Assembly (NCBI GenBank): GCA_001805085.1
Contig: MHEA01000121.1
Span: forward strand, 1,037-6,153
Direction of reading: 5' to 3'
DNA: 5,117 nucleotides
From: Nitrospirae bacterium GWC2_57_9
GTDB taxonomy: Bacteria; Nitrospirota; UBA9217
Of this stretch, positions 1 to 5,117 are shown piece after piece. How positions within the stretch are numbered: the stretch's first letter is position 1; each line of letters opens with the position of its first letter. The translations under genes were made by a program, and so were the position numbers. Below the pieces are notes generated by a model. It searched no databases and was not told the origin of the DNA. It saw only the letters and a list, made by a program, of their open reading frames with translations.

Positions 1-593
1 CCCGGATCGGTCTTCACGTCTCCCAGCAGCAGCGTCTTTCCTGACGAAGCGAACTGCTTGTTCGCAGCCGCATCCACTCCTTCAGCCGGCGTTTTGTTGT
101 CACCCGCCCGCCCGCCTTCTTCTGCATCGGCAGCAATGACTTCATCCAGCCCGGATTCGGTCACCTTGATGTGCGTTACTCCCTTTTCCCAGAGAATCGA
201 GGAAATACCGTTCTTCATGGCCAGTTCTTCCGTTGACAGCGCCAGGGTCCGGCAAAGCTCCTGAAGCTCGCTTTCAGCGAGTTCCGGGCTGAAAACGATC
301 TCTCGTATCCCCTTGGCAAACAGGTCCTGCGCGATCGACCTGTTTACCTGGGCATCCTTGGCAACAGGCGTATGGTAAAAGGTAAAATAGGTTTTTTGGA
401 CACCTGCATGATATTCGGCGTCCACGGACAGGAAATGCGCCAACCCTTCGAAGGCCTTTTTGATCGACTGAGAGTAGATGGGATTGTTCGGCGGGTAGAT
501 CTTGACGATCCTGATCGCGGAGATCAGGTTCTTCATCACGTCCTGGATCTCGGCGGACAGGTGCGGTTCATCATGTTTTGCATCCTTTTGCAT
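1..593 (-). CDS. Uncharacterised conserved protein, N-terminal 197 residues (3' end beyond window)
   Basis: The reading frame is open from an ATG at 593 to the left edge, giving 197 residues with no stop; the C-terminus is outside the window. Residues 12-150 look like a compact, mostly helical domain. The most distinctive stretch is around residues 24-43 (ISAIRIVKIYPPNNPIYSQS), followed by VQKTYFTFYHTPVAKDAQ (66-82) and IAQDLFAKGIREIVF (87-101). Residues 154-185 are an Ala/Gly/Glu-rich linker, suggesting that a second domain follows. No signal peptide, membrane segment or catalytic motif is visible. From memory, proteins with this N-terminus occur in Nitrospirota and Desulfobacterota and some carry HEAT repeats further on; that is recall, and no HEAT repeat can be seen here. 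The gene has its own promoter and almost no leader, so the first ATG is preferred. The next in-frame candidates (GTG/ATG at residues 19-20) would cut into the conserved-looking region. Function unknown. Confidence 0.85.
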   Translation of the reverse strand, partial: MQKDAKHDEPHLSAEIQDVMKNLISAIRIVKIYPPNNPIYSQSIKKAFEGLAHFLSVDAEYHAGVQKTYFTFYHTPVAKDAQVNRSIAQDLFAKGIREIVFSPELAESELQELCRTLALSTEELAMKNGISSILWEKGVTHIKVTESGLDEVIAADAEEGGRAGDNKTPAEGVDAAANKQFASSGKTLLLGDVKTDP

Positions 594-600
594 TAGAAAA

Positions 601-629
601 AGAATAGCACAAGAAAAACGAAGAGTCAA
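601..629 (-). promoter_or_regulatory. Sigma-70-type promoter of the uncharacterised gene
   Basis: Read on the minus strand, a -35 box TTGACT (629-624) and a -10 box TATTCT (606-601) are separated by exactly 17 nt. The spacer and flanks are T-rich. The predicted transcription start falls near 594, one base before the ATG at 593, and no Shine-Dalgarno sequence lies between, so the mRNA would be leaderless or nearly so. The promoter implies that the gene can be transcribed apart from xseA. Confidence 0.7.
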
Positions 630-744
630 AAGAGTTGTTGCAGCGTCCTATCCGGGATTGCGCTGAATTCGCTCATTATCCCATGCTGTCAGGTAACTAT
701 TTCGGGAGGTACCGCCCCGGCAAGCTGCGGTTCGCCGATCTCTG

Positions 745-1938
745 TCACGGCTCGATCTTTTCCACCTTCGATAGCACCGCCCCTTGGTGCAGTACGGTCC
801 TGATCATATCGCCGGCTGCAACGTGAGAGGCGTTTTTCAGAAGGGTCTCGGCGGGAAGTTTTTTTGTAATGCTGTAGCCGCGTGAAAGGATGCCCAACGG
901 GTTCAAATGGGCGATTGCAGCGGTCAAAGCGCTGAGATGCGCCCGGTCCCTCCGTACCTGGTGTCTCAGGCCGGTTGCAAGCCGCCCGCTCAATTCATCA
1001 ACGCGCAGTGCATGGCGCTCCAGCAAACGGCGGGGATCGATGAGCAGGCGATTCAATTCCCGCGATGAAGATCGTGCCCGCTCAAGTTTCTGACGCATGC
1101 TTCTTATGAGGCCCTGGTCCAGCGAGGTTATCAACTCGCAAAAACTTTCCTCGGTCTGCACGACGATCTCTGCAGCCGCGGACGGCGTCGGGGCGCGAAC
1201 ATCGGACACGAAATCAGCGATCGTATAGTCCGTTTCGTGGCCGACAGCGGAGATGACCGGGATCCGGGATTCGAAGATCGCACGGGCCACGGTTTCCTCA
1301 TTAAAGGCCCACAGGTCTTCGAGGGACCCCCCGCCCCGTCCTACGATCATTACATCTGCACGACCTTCCCGGTTGAAATGGCGGATCCCTTCGACCAGCG
1401 CGGGTGCAGCATCGGCGCCCTGGACCGGGACCGGGTAGACAAGTATGTGCATCCGGGGATGGCGCCGCTTGATCACGCGGAGCATGTCGCGGATGGCGGC
1501 ACCGGTCGGTGATGTGATGATAGCAATGCGGCGGGGCAGCAGGGGCAGCTTCTTTTTGTGATCAGGAGCAAAGAGGCCTTCGGCCTCGAGTTTCGCCTTC
1601 AGCTGTTCAAAAGCGCGCTGAAGGGCCCCCACCCCCTTCGGCTCCATATATTCGAGGATAAGCTGATATTCTCCCCGCGGTTCGTACAGGCCTACCCGGC
1701 CCCTGCAGATCAAGTGCATGCCCTGCTCAAGCGTGAATTTGAGGAATCGGTGGGAAGACCGGAACAGGACTGCTCGCACCTGGCTCTGCTCGTCCTTCAG
1801 GGTAAAGTAGGCATGGCCGGACTGGGGGGTGGAGAGATTGGAGACCTCTCCTTCCACCCATACATCGGGAAAGCTGTTTTCAAGAAGGCTCTTGACTCTG
1901 GATGTGAACTGCGTAACGGTGAGGATGTGACTCTTCAT
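745..1938 (-). CDS. xseA: Exodeoxyribonuclease VII large subunit
   Basis: This is the catalytic subunit of ExoVII, a cytoplasmic metal-independent nuclease that degrades single-stranded DNA from both ends to short oligonucleotides, normally in complex with several small XseB subunits. The 397-residue protein is complete, at the short end of the usual 400-450. The N-terminal OB-fold DNA-binding domain spans about residues 5-100 (VWVEGEVSNL at 26-35, GHAYFTLKD at 41-49). The catalytic domain holds PRRIAIITSPTGAA (135-148), GRGGGSLEDLWAFN (200-213), ISAVGHETD (229-237) and DVRAPTPSAAAE (246-257). An arginine/leucine-rich coiled-coil region (about 265-340) is followed by the family C-terminal motif LNPLGILSRGYSI (345-357) and a final GD...V segment. 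The ATG at 1938 is the only plausible start, because an in-frame TAA lies five codons upstream. There is no good Shine-Dalgarno sequence, only a weak GGTG. An AT-rich hairpin repeat begins a few bases upstream. xseB does not follow. Confidence 0.97.
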   Translation of the reverse strand: MKSHILTVTQFTSRVKSLLENSFPDVWVEGEVSNLSTPQSGHAYFTLKDEQSQVRAVLFRSSHRFLKFTLEQGMHLICRGRVGLYEPRGEYQLILEYMEPKGVGALQRAFEQLKAKLEAEGLFAPDHKKKLPLLPRRIAIITSPTGAAIRDMLRVIKRRHPRMHILVYPVPVQGADAAPALVEGIRHFNREGRADVMIVGRGGGSLEDLWAFNEETVARAIFESRIPVISAVGHETDYTIADFVSDVRAPTPSAAAEIVVQTEESFCELITSLDQGLIRSMRQKLERARSSSRELNRLLIDPRRLLERHALRVDELSGRLATGLRHQVRRDRAHLSALTAAIAHLNPLGILSRGYSITKKLPAETLLKNASHVAAGDMIRTVLHQGAVLSKVEKIEP

Positions 1939-1942
1939 CAGG

Positions 1943-2072
1943 CAAGCACCAAATTACAAGCGGCGCCCAATCCCAAATAAACTCCAAGCACCAAACAGCA
2001 ATTCTCAAACGCTTCGGTCATTGAATTTTTTAATTTGGTCCCTTATTTGGGATTTGGAATTTAGGATTTGAT
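1943..2072. repeat. AT-rich 7-nt-phased inverted-repeat element, ymdB-xseA gap
   Basis: This fills the intergenic gap and runs into the last codons of ymdB. The left part consists of 7-nt units that mostly begin with CAA, in register from 1943 to 2012; examples are CAAGCAC (1943), CAAATTA (1950), CAAGCAC again (1985), CAAACAG (1992) and CAAACGC (2006). The right part has units of the opposite sense: ATTTGGG (2045), ATTTGGA (2052), ATTTAGG (2059), ATTTGAT (2066). The arms form a 12-bp perfect inverted repeat (1969-1980 with 2043-2054), a nested 6-bp pair (1990-1995 with 2034-2039) and a shorter inner pair near 2000-2008 with 2021-2027. An alternative 9-bp pairing (1948-1956 with 2031-2039) would compete with the nested one. 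An 11-bp direct repeat (1943-1953 and 1985-1995) is offset by 42 nt, six units. No open reading frame or T-tract terminator is evident in it. Confidence 0.8.
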
Positions 2073-2837
2073 ATATACTCTCTCGATCCCGTTTGCTTTC
2101 CCGGTTTTGGCGTCGATATCAAGAACCACGGCGTTCAGATGGGTCGGGCCTTTAGGGAGTTCGAACCGGTGCGGGGTCTGATACAGGAACCGTCCGATGG
2201 CCTGTTCCTTCTTCACCCCTATCACTGAATCGCTGGGACCGGTCATTCCGGCATCGGTGATAAACGCCGTACCGGAGGGCAACACCCGCTCGTCCGCCGT
2301 CTGCACATGGGTATGGGTGCCGATCACCGCGCTGGCCTTGCCATCGAGGTACCAGGCAAGGGCCACCTTCTCTGACGTGGCTTCCGCGTGAAAATCAATA
2401 ATGACGACAGGCGTTTCTTTTTTAAGTTTCTCTATCTCCCGTTCTCCGACGCGGAAGGGGTCCTGCAGGTTGGACATGAAGACCCTGCCTTCGAGGTTCA
2501 GAACCGCGGCCTTGCCCGCACTGGTCGAAACCACGACACTGCCATAGCCCGGATTCCCTTCCGGGTAATTGGCCGGCCGGATCAACCGGTCCTGTTTGTT
2601 CAGATAGGGCTCGATCTCTTTCTTGTCCCAGACGTGGTTCCCGGAAGTAAGTACATCGATCCCCAGAGAGAAAAGTTCCTCGGCGATCTCGGACGTGATC
2701 CCGAACCCTCCTGCCGCATTCTCCCCGTTGGCGATCACGAGGTCCGGCTGATGGCGGTCCGTGAGCTCCCGCATCCTGGCACGCACCATTTTTCTGCCCG
2801 GTTCCCCGATGATATCGCCGATGAAAAGAACCCTCAA
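2061..2837 (-). CDS. ymdB: YmdB/TIGR00282-family metallophosphoesterase
   Basis: This is a calcineurin-like phosphodiesterase of the TIGR00282 family; Bacillus subtilis YmdB hydrolyses 2',3'-cyclic AMP in vitro and influences gene expression tied to biofilm and motility. The 258-residue protein is full length. The expected di-metal ligands are all present at the family positions: D8 in FIGDIIG, E39/N40 in NGENAAGG, N67/H68 in GNHVWD, H150 in IIDFHAE, and H175/H177 in GTHTHVQT. It has no signal peptide, so it is cytoplasmic. The start codon is TTG at 2837-2835. It fits because the protein then begins exactly at the family's MRxLFIGD start, an in-frame TGA lies shortly upstream, and an AAGGGGG sequence precedes it by 4 nt. 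It follows rny, a conserved pairing in several phyla, which suggests a link to RNA metabolism. Its last codons and TAA stop lie inside the adjacent AT-rich repeat. Confidence 0.95.
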   Translation of the reverse strand: MRVLFIGDIIGEPGRKMVRARMRELTDRHQPDLVIANGENAAGGFGITSEIAEELFSLGIDVLTSGNHVWDKKEIEPYLNKQDRLIRPANYPEGNPGYGSVVVSTSAGKAAVLNLEGRVFMSNLQDPFRVGEREIEKLKKETPVVIIDFHAEATSEKVALAWYLDGKASAVIGTHTHVQTADERVLPSGTAFITDAGMTGPSDSVIGVKKEQAIGRFLYQTPHRFELPKGPTHLNAVVLDIDAKTGKANGIERVYIKS

Positions 2838-2841
2838 TGAA

Positions 2842-2848
2842 CCCCCTT
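2842..2848 (-). promoter_or_regulatory. Ribosome-binding site deciding the TTG start of ymdB
   Basis: On the minus strand AAGGGGG lies 4 nt before the TTG at 2837-2835. It is a one-mismatch version of AAGGAGG at a slightly short spacing, and it is the only purine-rich tract near the start. No in-frame ATG exists between the upstream stop and this TTG. Confidence 0.65.
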
Positions 2849-2853
2849 GACTT

Positions 2854-2955
2854 CAAATCCGAATCTCGAAATTCTAAATCCTAAATGACAAATCCAATTT
2901 CAAAATTGAAGTTTCTCGTTCCTCATTTTGAATTTCGAATTTGTTTAGGATTTAG
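2854..2955. repeat. AT-rich 7-nt-phased inverted-repeat element, rny-ymdB gap
   Basis: This is a second element of the same style as the one in the ymdB-xseA gap. Left-arm 7-nt units run in register from 2854 to 2909, for example CAAATCC at 2854, TAAATCC at 2875 and CAAATCC again at 2889. Right-arm units in the opposite sense run from 2925, for example ATTTTGA (2925), ATTTCGA (2932) and ATTTGTT (2939). The arms pair as a long interrupted hairpin: 12 bp perfect (2874-2885 with 2944-2955), 5 bp (2889-2893 with 2939-2943) and 8 bp (2899-2906 with 2925-2932), closing a loop of 18 nt (2907-2924). It lies 3' of rny and ends about 22 bp before the rny stop codon. No T-tract follows the stem, so it is not a standard intrinsic terminator, but it could protect or mark mRNA 3' ends. 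Confidence 0.8.
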
Positions 2956-2977
2956 TGCTTATTCATTCGTGCTTGTC

Positions 2978-4534
2978 TTACTTTGCGTATTCCACGTACC
3001 TGCTTTCACGTACCACCGTCACCTTGATCTGGCCTGGATAGGACAATTCCTGCTCGATCTTCTTTGCGATGTCCCGGGACAGCTGCGCAGAGTGAGCATC
3101 GGAAAGGTCTTCGGGTTTGACGATGATGCGGATTTCGCGGCCCGCCTGGATGGCATAGGATTTCTCCACCCCTTTAAAGGAATTCGCCGTGGACTCGAGC
3201 TGTTCCAGCCGCTTCAGATAGCTTTCGAGCGTTTCACGCCGCACGCCGGGCCTGCCCGCCGACAGTGCGTCCGCGGCGGCGACCAGCACTGCTTCCACGG
3301 ATGTCGGCTCGCCGTCGCCGTGGTGGGTCAGGATGGCGTTGATCACTTTGGCAGACTCGCCGTACTTCTTGGCGAGATCCCCGCCGATCTGCGGGTGGGT
3401 CCCTTCCACTTCGTGGTCGATGGCCTTGCCGAGGTCATGGAGCAGGCCGGCCCGCCGGGCGAGCTTCTGGTCCACGCCGCATTCGGCTGCCATGATGCCC
3501 GCGAAGTAAGCTACCTCGCGCGAATGCATGAGCACGTTCTGTCCATAACTGGTACGGTATTTGAGCCTGCCGATGAGCTTGATGATCTCGGGATGGATGT
3601 TATGGATGCCCAGGTCGAAAGCCGCCTTCTCGCCCTCGTCCTTCATGGCGATATCCAGTTCCTTCCGGACCTTGTCGGCGATCTCCTCGATCCGGGCGGG
3701 ATGAATACGCCCGTCCTGCATCAATCGCTCGATGGTCAGCCTTGCGATCTCCCTCCTGAGAGGGTCATAGCATGACAGGATTACCGCTTCCGGGGTATCG
3801 TCGATGATGAGATCGATGCCGGTCGCCGCCTCGAGCGCCCGGATGTTCCTTCCTTCCCTTCCGATGATCCTGCCCTTCATCTCGTCATTGGGCAGATTTA
3901 CCACCGAAACCGTCGCCTCGGCCACATAATCGCTTGCATAGCGCTGGATCGCCAGGCTGATGATGTTCTTCGACTTCTTGTCCGCCTCTTCCTTGGCCTC
4001 ATCCTCGATCCGTTTAATGGACTTGGCAGCCTCGAACTTGGCCTCGTCCTCCATGGTTACCATAAGCTGCTTCTTGGCCTCTTCTGCTGTCATGTTCGCG
4101 ATCTTTTCAAGCATCTGACGCTGTTCGCGCAGGCCCTTTTCGAAGCGCTCCTCTTTCTCGACGGCGGCCTTTTCGCGGCCCGTGAGTTCACGCTCGCGCT
4201 TGACCACATCAGATTCGCGCTTTTCTACCAGGTCAACCTTCTTCTCGAGGTTCTCTTCCTTCTGCGCGAGTCTCCGTTCCTGGTTCTGGAGTTCCTGCCG
4301 CTTCTCGCGGTTCTCTTTTTCGAAGTCGGCCCTCGCCTGGTAGAGCTTGTCCTTGACCTCGAGTACGGCCTCTTTGCGCTTGGTCTCCGCTTCGCGCTCG
4401 GCGTTCGCTACGATCCTCGCTGCCTCTTCCTCTGCGCCCTTGATCTTGCCTGCCGCGACCCTTCCCTTGATCAGCAGGCCCAGACCGAATCCGCCGGCAA
4501 AGCCGGCGATCAACAGTACAATATACTCGATCAT
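2978..4534 (-). CDS. rny: Ribonuclease Y
   Basis: This is a membrane-anchored endoribonuclease that starts the decay and processing of many mRNAs. The 518-residue protein is complete and matches the family's usual length of about 510-520. In order it shows an N-terminal membrane helix (about residues 3-23, IEYIVLLIAGFAGGFGLGLL followed by basic residues), a long charged coiled coil rich in Glu, Lys and Arg (about 30-190), a KH RNA-binding domain with GRIIGREGRNIR (221-232), and an HD domain with the metal-binding HD pair at H366/D367 in GLLHDLGK and ILTHHGDGE at 401-409. The C-terminus (VTVVRESRYVEYAK) is typical. The ATG at 4534 overlaps the rarA stop codon as ATGA and is preceded by AGGAGGA at a 6-7-nt distance, so translation of the two genes is probably coupled. 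ymdB follows after a 140-bp gap. No missing residues or frame problems were seen. Confidence 0.98.
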   Translation of the reverse strand: MIEYIVLLIAGFAGGFGLGLLIKGRVAAGKIKGAEEEAARIVANAEREAETKRKEAVLEVKDKLYQARADFEKENREKRQELQNQERRLAQKEENLEKKVDLVEKRESDVVKRERELTGREKAAVEKEERFEKGLREQRQMLEKIANMTAEEAKKQLMVTMEDEAKFEAAKSIKRIEDEAKEEADKKSKNIISLAIQRYASDYVAEATVSVVNLPNDEMKGRIIGREGRNIRALEAATGIDLIIDDTPEAVILSCYDPLRREIARLTIERLMQDGRIHPARIEEIADKVRKELDIAMKDEGEKAAFDLGIHNIHPEIIKLIGRLKYRTSYGQNVLMHSREVAYFAGIMAAECGVDQKLARRAGLLHDLGKAIDHEVEGTHPQIGGDLAKKYGESAKVINAILTHHGDGEPTSVEAVLVAAADALSAGRPGVRRETLESYLKRLEQLESTANSFKGVEKSYAIQAGREIRIIVKPEDLSDAHSAQLSRDIAKKIEQELSYPGQIKVTVVRESRYVEYAK

Positions 4535-5117
4535 TGCTTTTCCTCCTGGTGCCCCTTCTTCAGCCCGGCAAGGCGTTCCTTGATGCGTTTCTCCTCACCC
4601 TGCTCCGTGGGCCGGTAATATTCCCGCTTCTGCGGGAGGTATGCCTGGGCCGTGTAATGGCCCGGATAATCATGTGGATATTTGTACCCTTTGCCCCTGC
4701 CCATCCGGGCTGCGCCCTTGTAATGGGCGTCCTTCAGGTGGTCGGGCACCGCCATAACGCCCCGCTCCTCGATGTCCCTCATCGCCGCTTTGATAGCAAG
4801 ACAGGAAGCATTGCTTTTCGGCGCCGATGCAACATACAGGGCAGCCTGAGCCAGCGACAGCGATCCCTCCGGCATGCCGATACGCTCCACAGCCTGATAC
4901 GCGGCGGTAGCGACCATCATGGCCCGGGGATCGGCATTCCCTACGTCTTCGCTTGCCGCGATCAGGATCCGGCGCGCAATGAACAACGGGTCTTCTCCGG
5001 CATAGATCATCTTCGCCATCCAATAAACAGCGGCATCAGGATCGCTCCCGCGCATGCTCTTGATGAAGGCGGAGATAGTGTCATAGTGCTCGTCCTCATC
5101 GTACACGAGCGCTTTCT
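4531..5117 (-). CDS. rarA: Replication-associated recombination protein A, C-terminal part (5' end beyond window)
   Basis: This is the C-terminal 194 residues of RarA/MgsA, an AAA+ ATPase of the clamp-loader/RuvB-like group that acts at stalled or gapped replication forks and interacts with SSB and DNA ends. The frame is open through the right edge (KALVYDEDEHYDTIS), so the GTG at 5106 is an internal valine, not a start. Diagnostic segments are HYDTISAFIKSMRGSDPDAA, then AVYWMAKMIYAGEDPLFIARR, then ASEDVGNADPRA, and the tetramerisation-type domain with SLAQAALYVASAPKSNAS. A basic GKGYKYPHDYPGHY stretch and a charged tail (EKRIKERLAGLKKGHQ) follow. The Walker A and B motifs lie outside the window. 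Its stop overlaps the rny start, and the rny ribosome-binding site lies inside its last codons, so the two are very likely in one operon. Confidence 0.95.
   Translation of the reverse strand, partial: KALVYDEDEHYDTISAFIKSMRGSDPDAAVYWMAKMIYAGEDPLFIARRILIAASEDVGNADPRAMMVATAAYQAVERIGMPEGSLSLAQAALYVASAPKSNASCLAIKAAMRDIEERGVMAVPDHLKDAHYKGAARMGRGKGYKYPHDYPGHYTAQAYLPQKREYYRPTEQGEEKRIKERLAGLKKGHQEEKQ
4541..4547 (-). promoter_or_regulatory. Strong ribosome-binding site of rny inside the rarA tail
   Basis: On the minus strand AGGAGGA, a full match to the anti-Shine-Dalgarno core, stands 6 nt before the rny ATG. It is embedded in the codons for the last residues of RarA, so ribosomes finishing rarA end right at the rny start. 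Confidence 0.85.

Noticed and set aside
58..596. Plus-strand open frames (58-264, 372-596)
   Set aside because: They are opposite the open frame at 1-593, which has a promoter, a sensible start and conserved-looking sequence.
630..685. A 16-codon minus-strand ATG frame and a small dyad (641-645 with 661-665) in the xseA downstream gap
   Set aside because: The frame is too short and resembles nothing, including XseB. The dyad has only a 5-bp stem with no T-run directly after it, so it is not a convincing terminator or operator.
1237..1980. Plus-strand open frames across xseA (1237-1512, 1558-1980)
   Set aside because: They are antisense to the conserved xseA domains, with no ribosome-binding site or family resemblance.
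2388..2856. Open frames overlapping ymdB on both strands (2388-2840 plus, 2422-2856 minus)
   Set aside because: Both are out of frame with a complete, motif-perfect YmdB; their Arg/Gly-rich compositions are typical of shadow frames.
2854..2924. Promoter for ymdB inside the AT-rich repeat
   Set aside because: Loose -10-like matches such as TAGAAT occur, but none pairs with a good -35 box at 16-18 nt, and such AT-rich sequence gives chance matches.
1943..2955. The two intergenic repeats as a CRISPR array or insertion sequence
   Set aside because: There are no identical repeats with unique spacers, no transposase and no target-site duplication; the units are 7 nt and degenerate.
2885..3775. 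296-codon open frame on the plus strand
   Set aside because: It lies almost wholly antisense to rny, begins in the AT-rich repeat and has no recognisable domain; a shadow of the high-GC codons of rny.

Overview
The window carries five genes, all on the minus strand, so they read from the right edge to the left: the C-terminal end of rarA (AAA+ recombination/replication ATPase), complete rny (ribonuclease Y), complete ymdB (TIGR00282-type metallophosphoesterase), complete xseA (exodeoxyribonuclease VII large subunit), and the N-terminal 197 residues of an uncharacterised protein that runs off the left edge. The protein sequences and the rny-ymdB-xseA order suggest a Gram-negative bacterium of the Nitrospirota or Desulfobacterota type, probably uncultivated. 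That placement is inference from recall of gene order and of the style of the intergenic repeats; no marker gene is present to settle it.

Layout from right to left. rarA (4531-5117) ends in an ATGA overlap with rny (2978-4534), which has a perfect AGGAGG ribosome-binding site inside the rarA tail. A 140-bp gap separates rny from ymdB (2061-2837), which starts with TTG. A 122-bp gap follows, then xseA (745-1938). After 151 bp, which hold a clear sigma-70-type promoter, comes the uncharacterised gene (1-593), whose predicted transcript is almost leaderless.

The four right-hand genes are nucleic-acid housekeeping functions: fork repair (RarA), mRNA turnover (RNase Y), a cyclic-nucleotide/RNA-related phosphodiesterase (YmdB) and single-strand DNA degradation (ExoVII). 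They may be co-transcribed. No intrinsic terminator is visible between them, and xseB, the usual partner of xseA, is not next to it.

The coding content is ordinary. The notable signal is in the two intergenic gaps around ymdB. Both are filled by AT-rich sequence built from degenerate 7-nt units (CAAATCC/ATTTGGA-like) in strict 7-nt phase, arranged as inverted arms with 12-bp perfect stems. They look like two members of one dispersed hairpin-forming element, and one of them supplies the ymdB stop codon.
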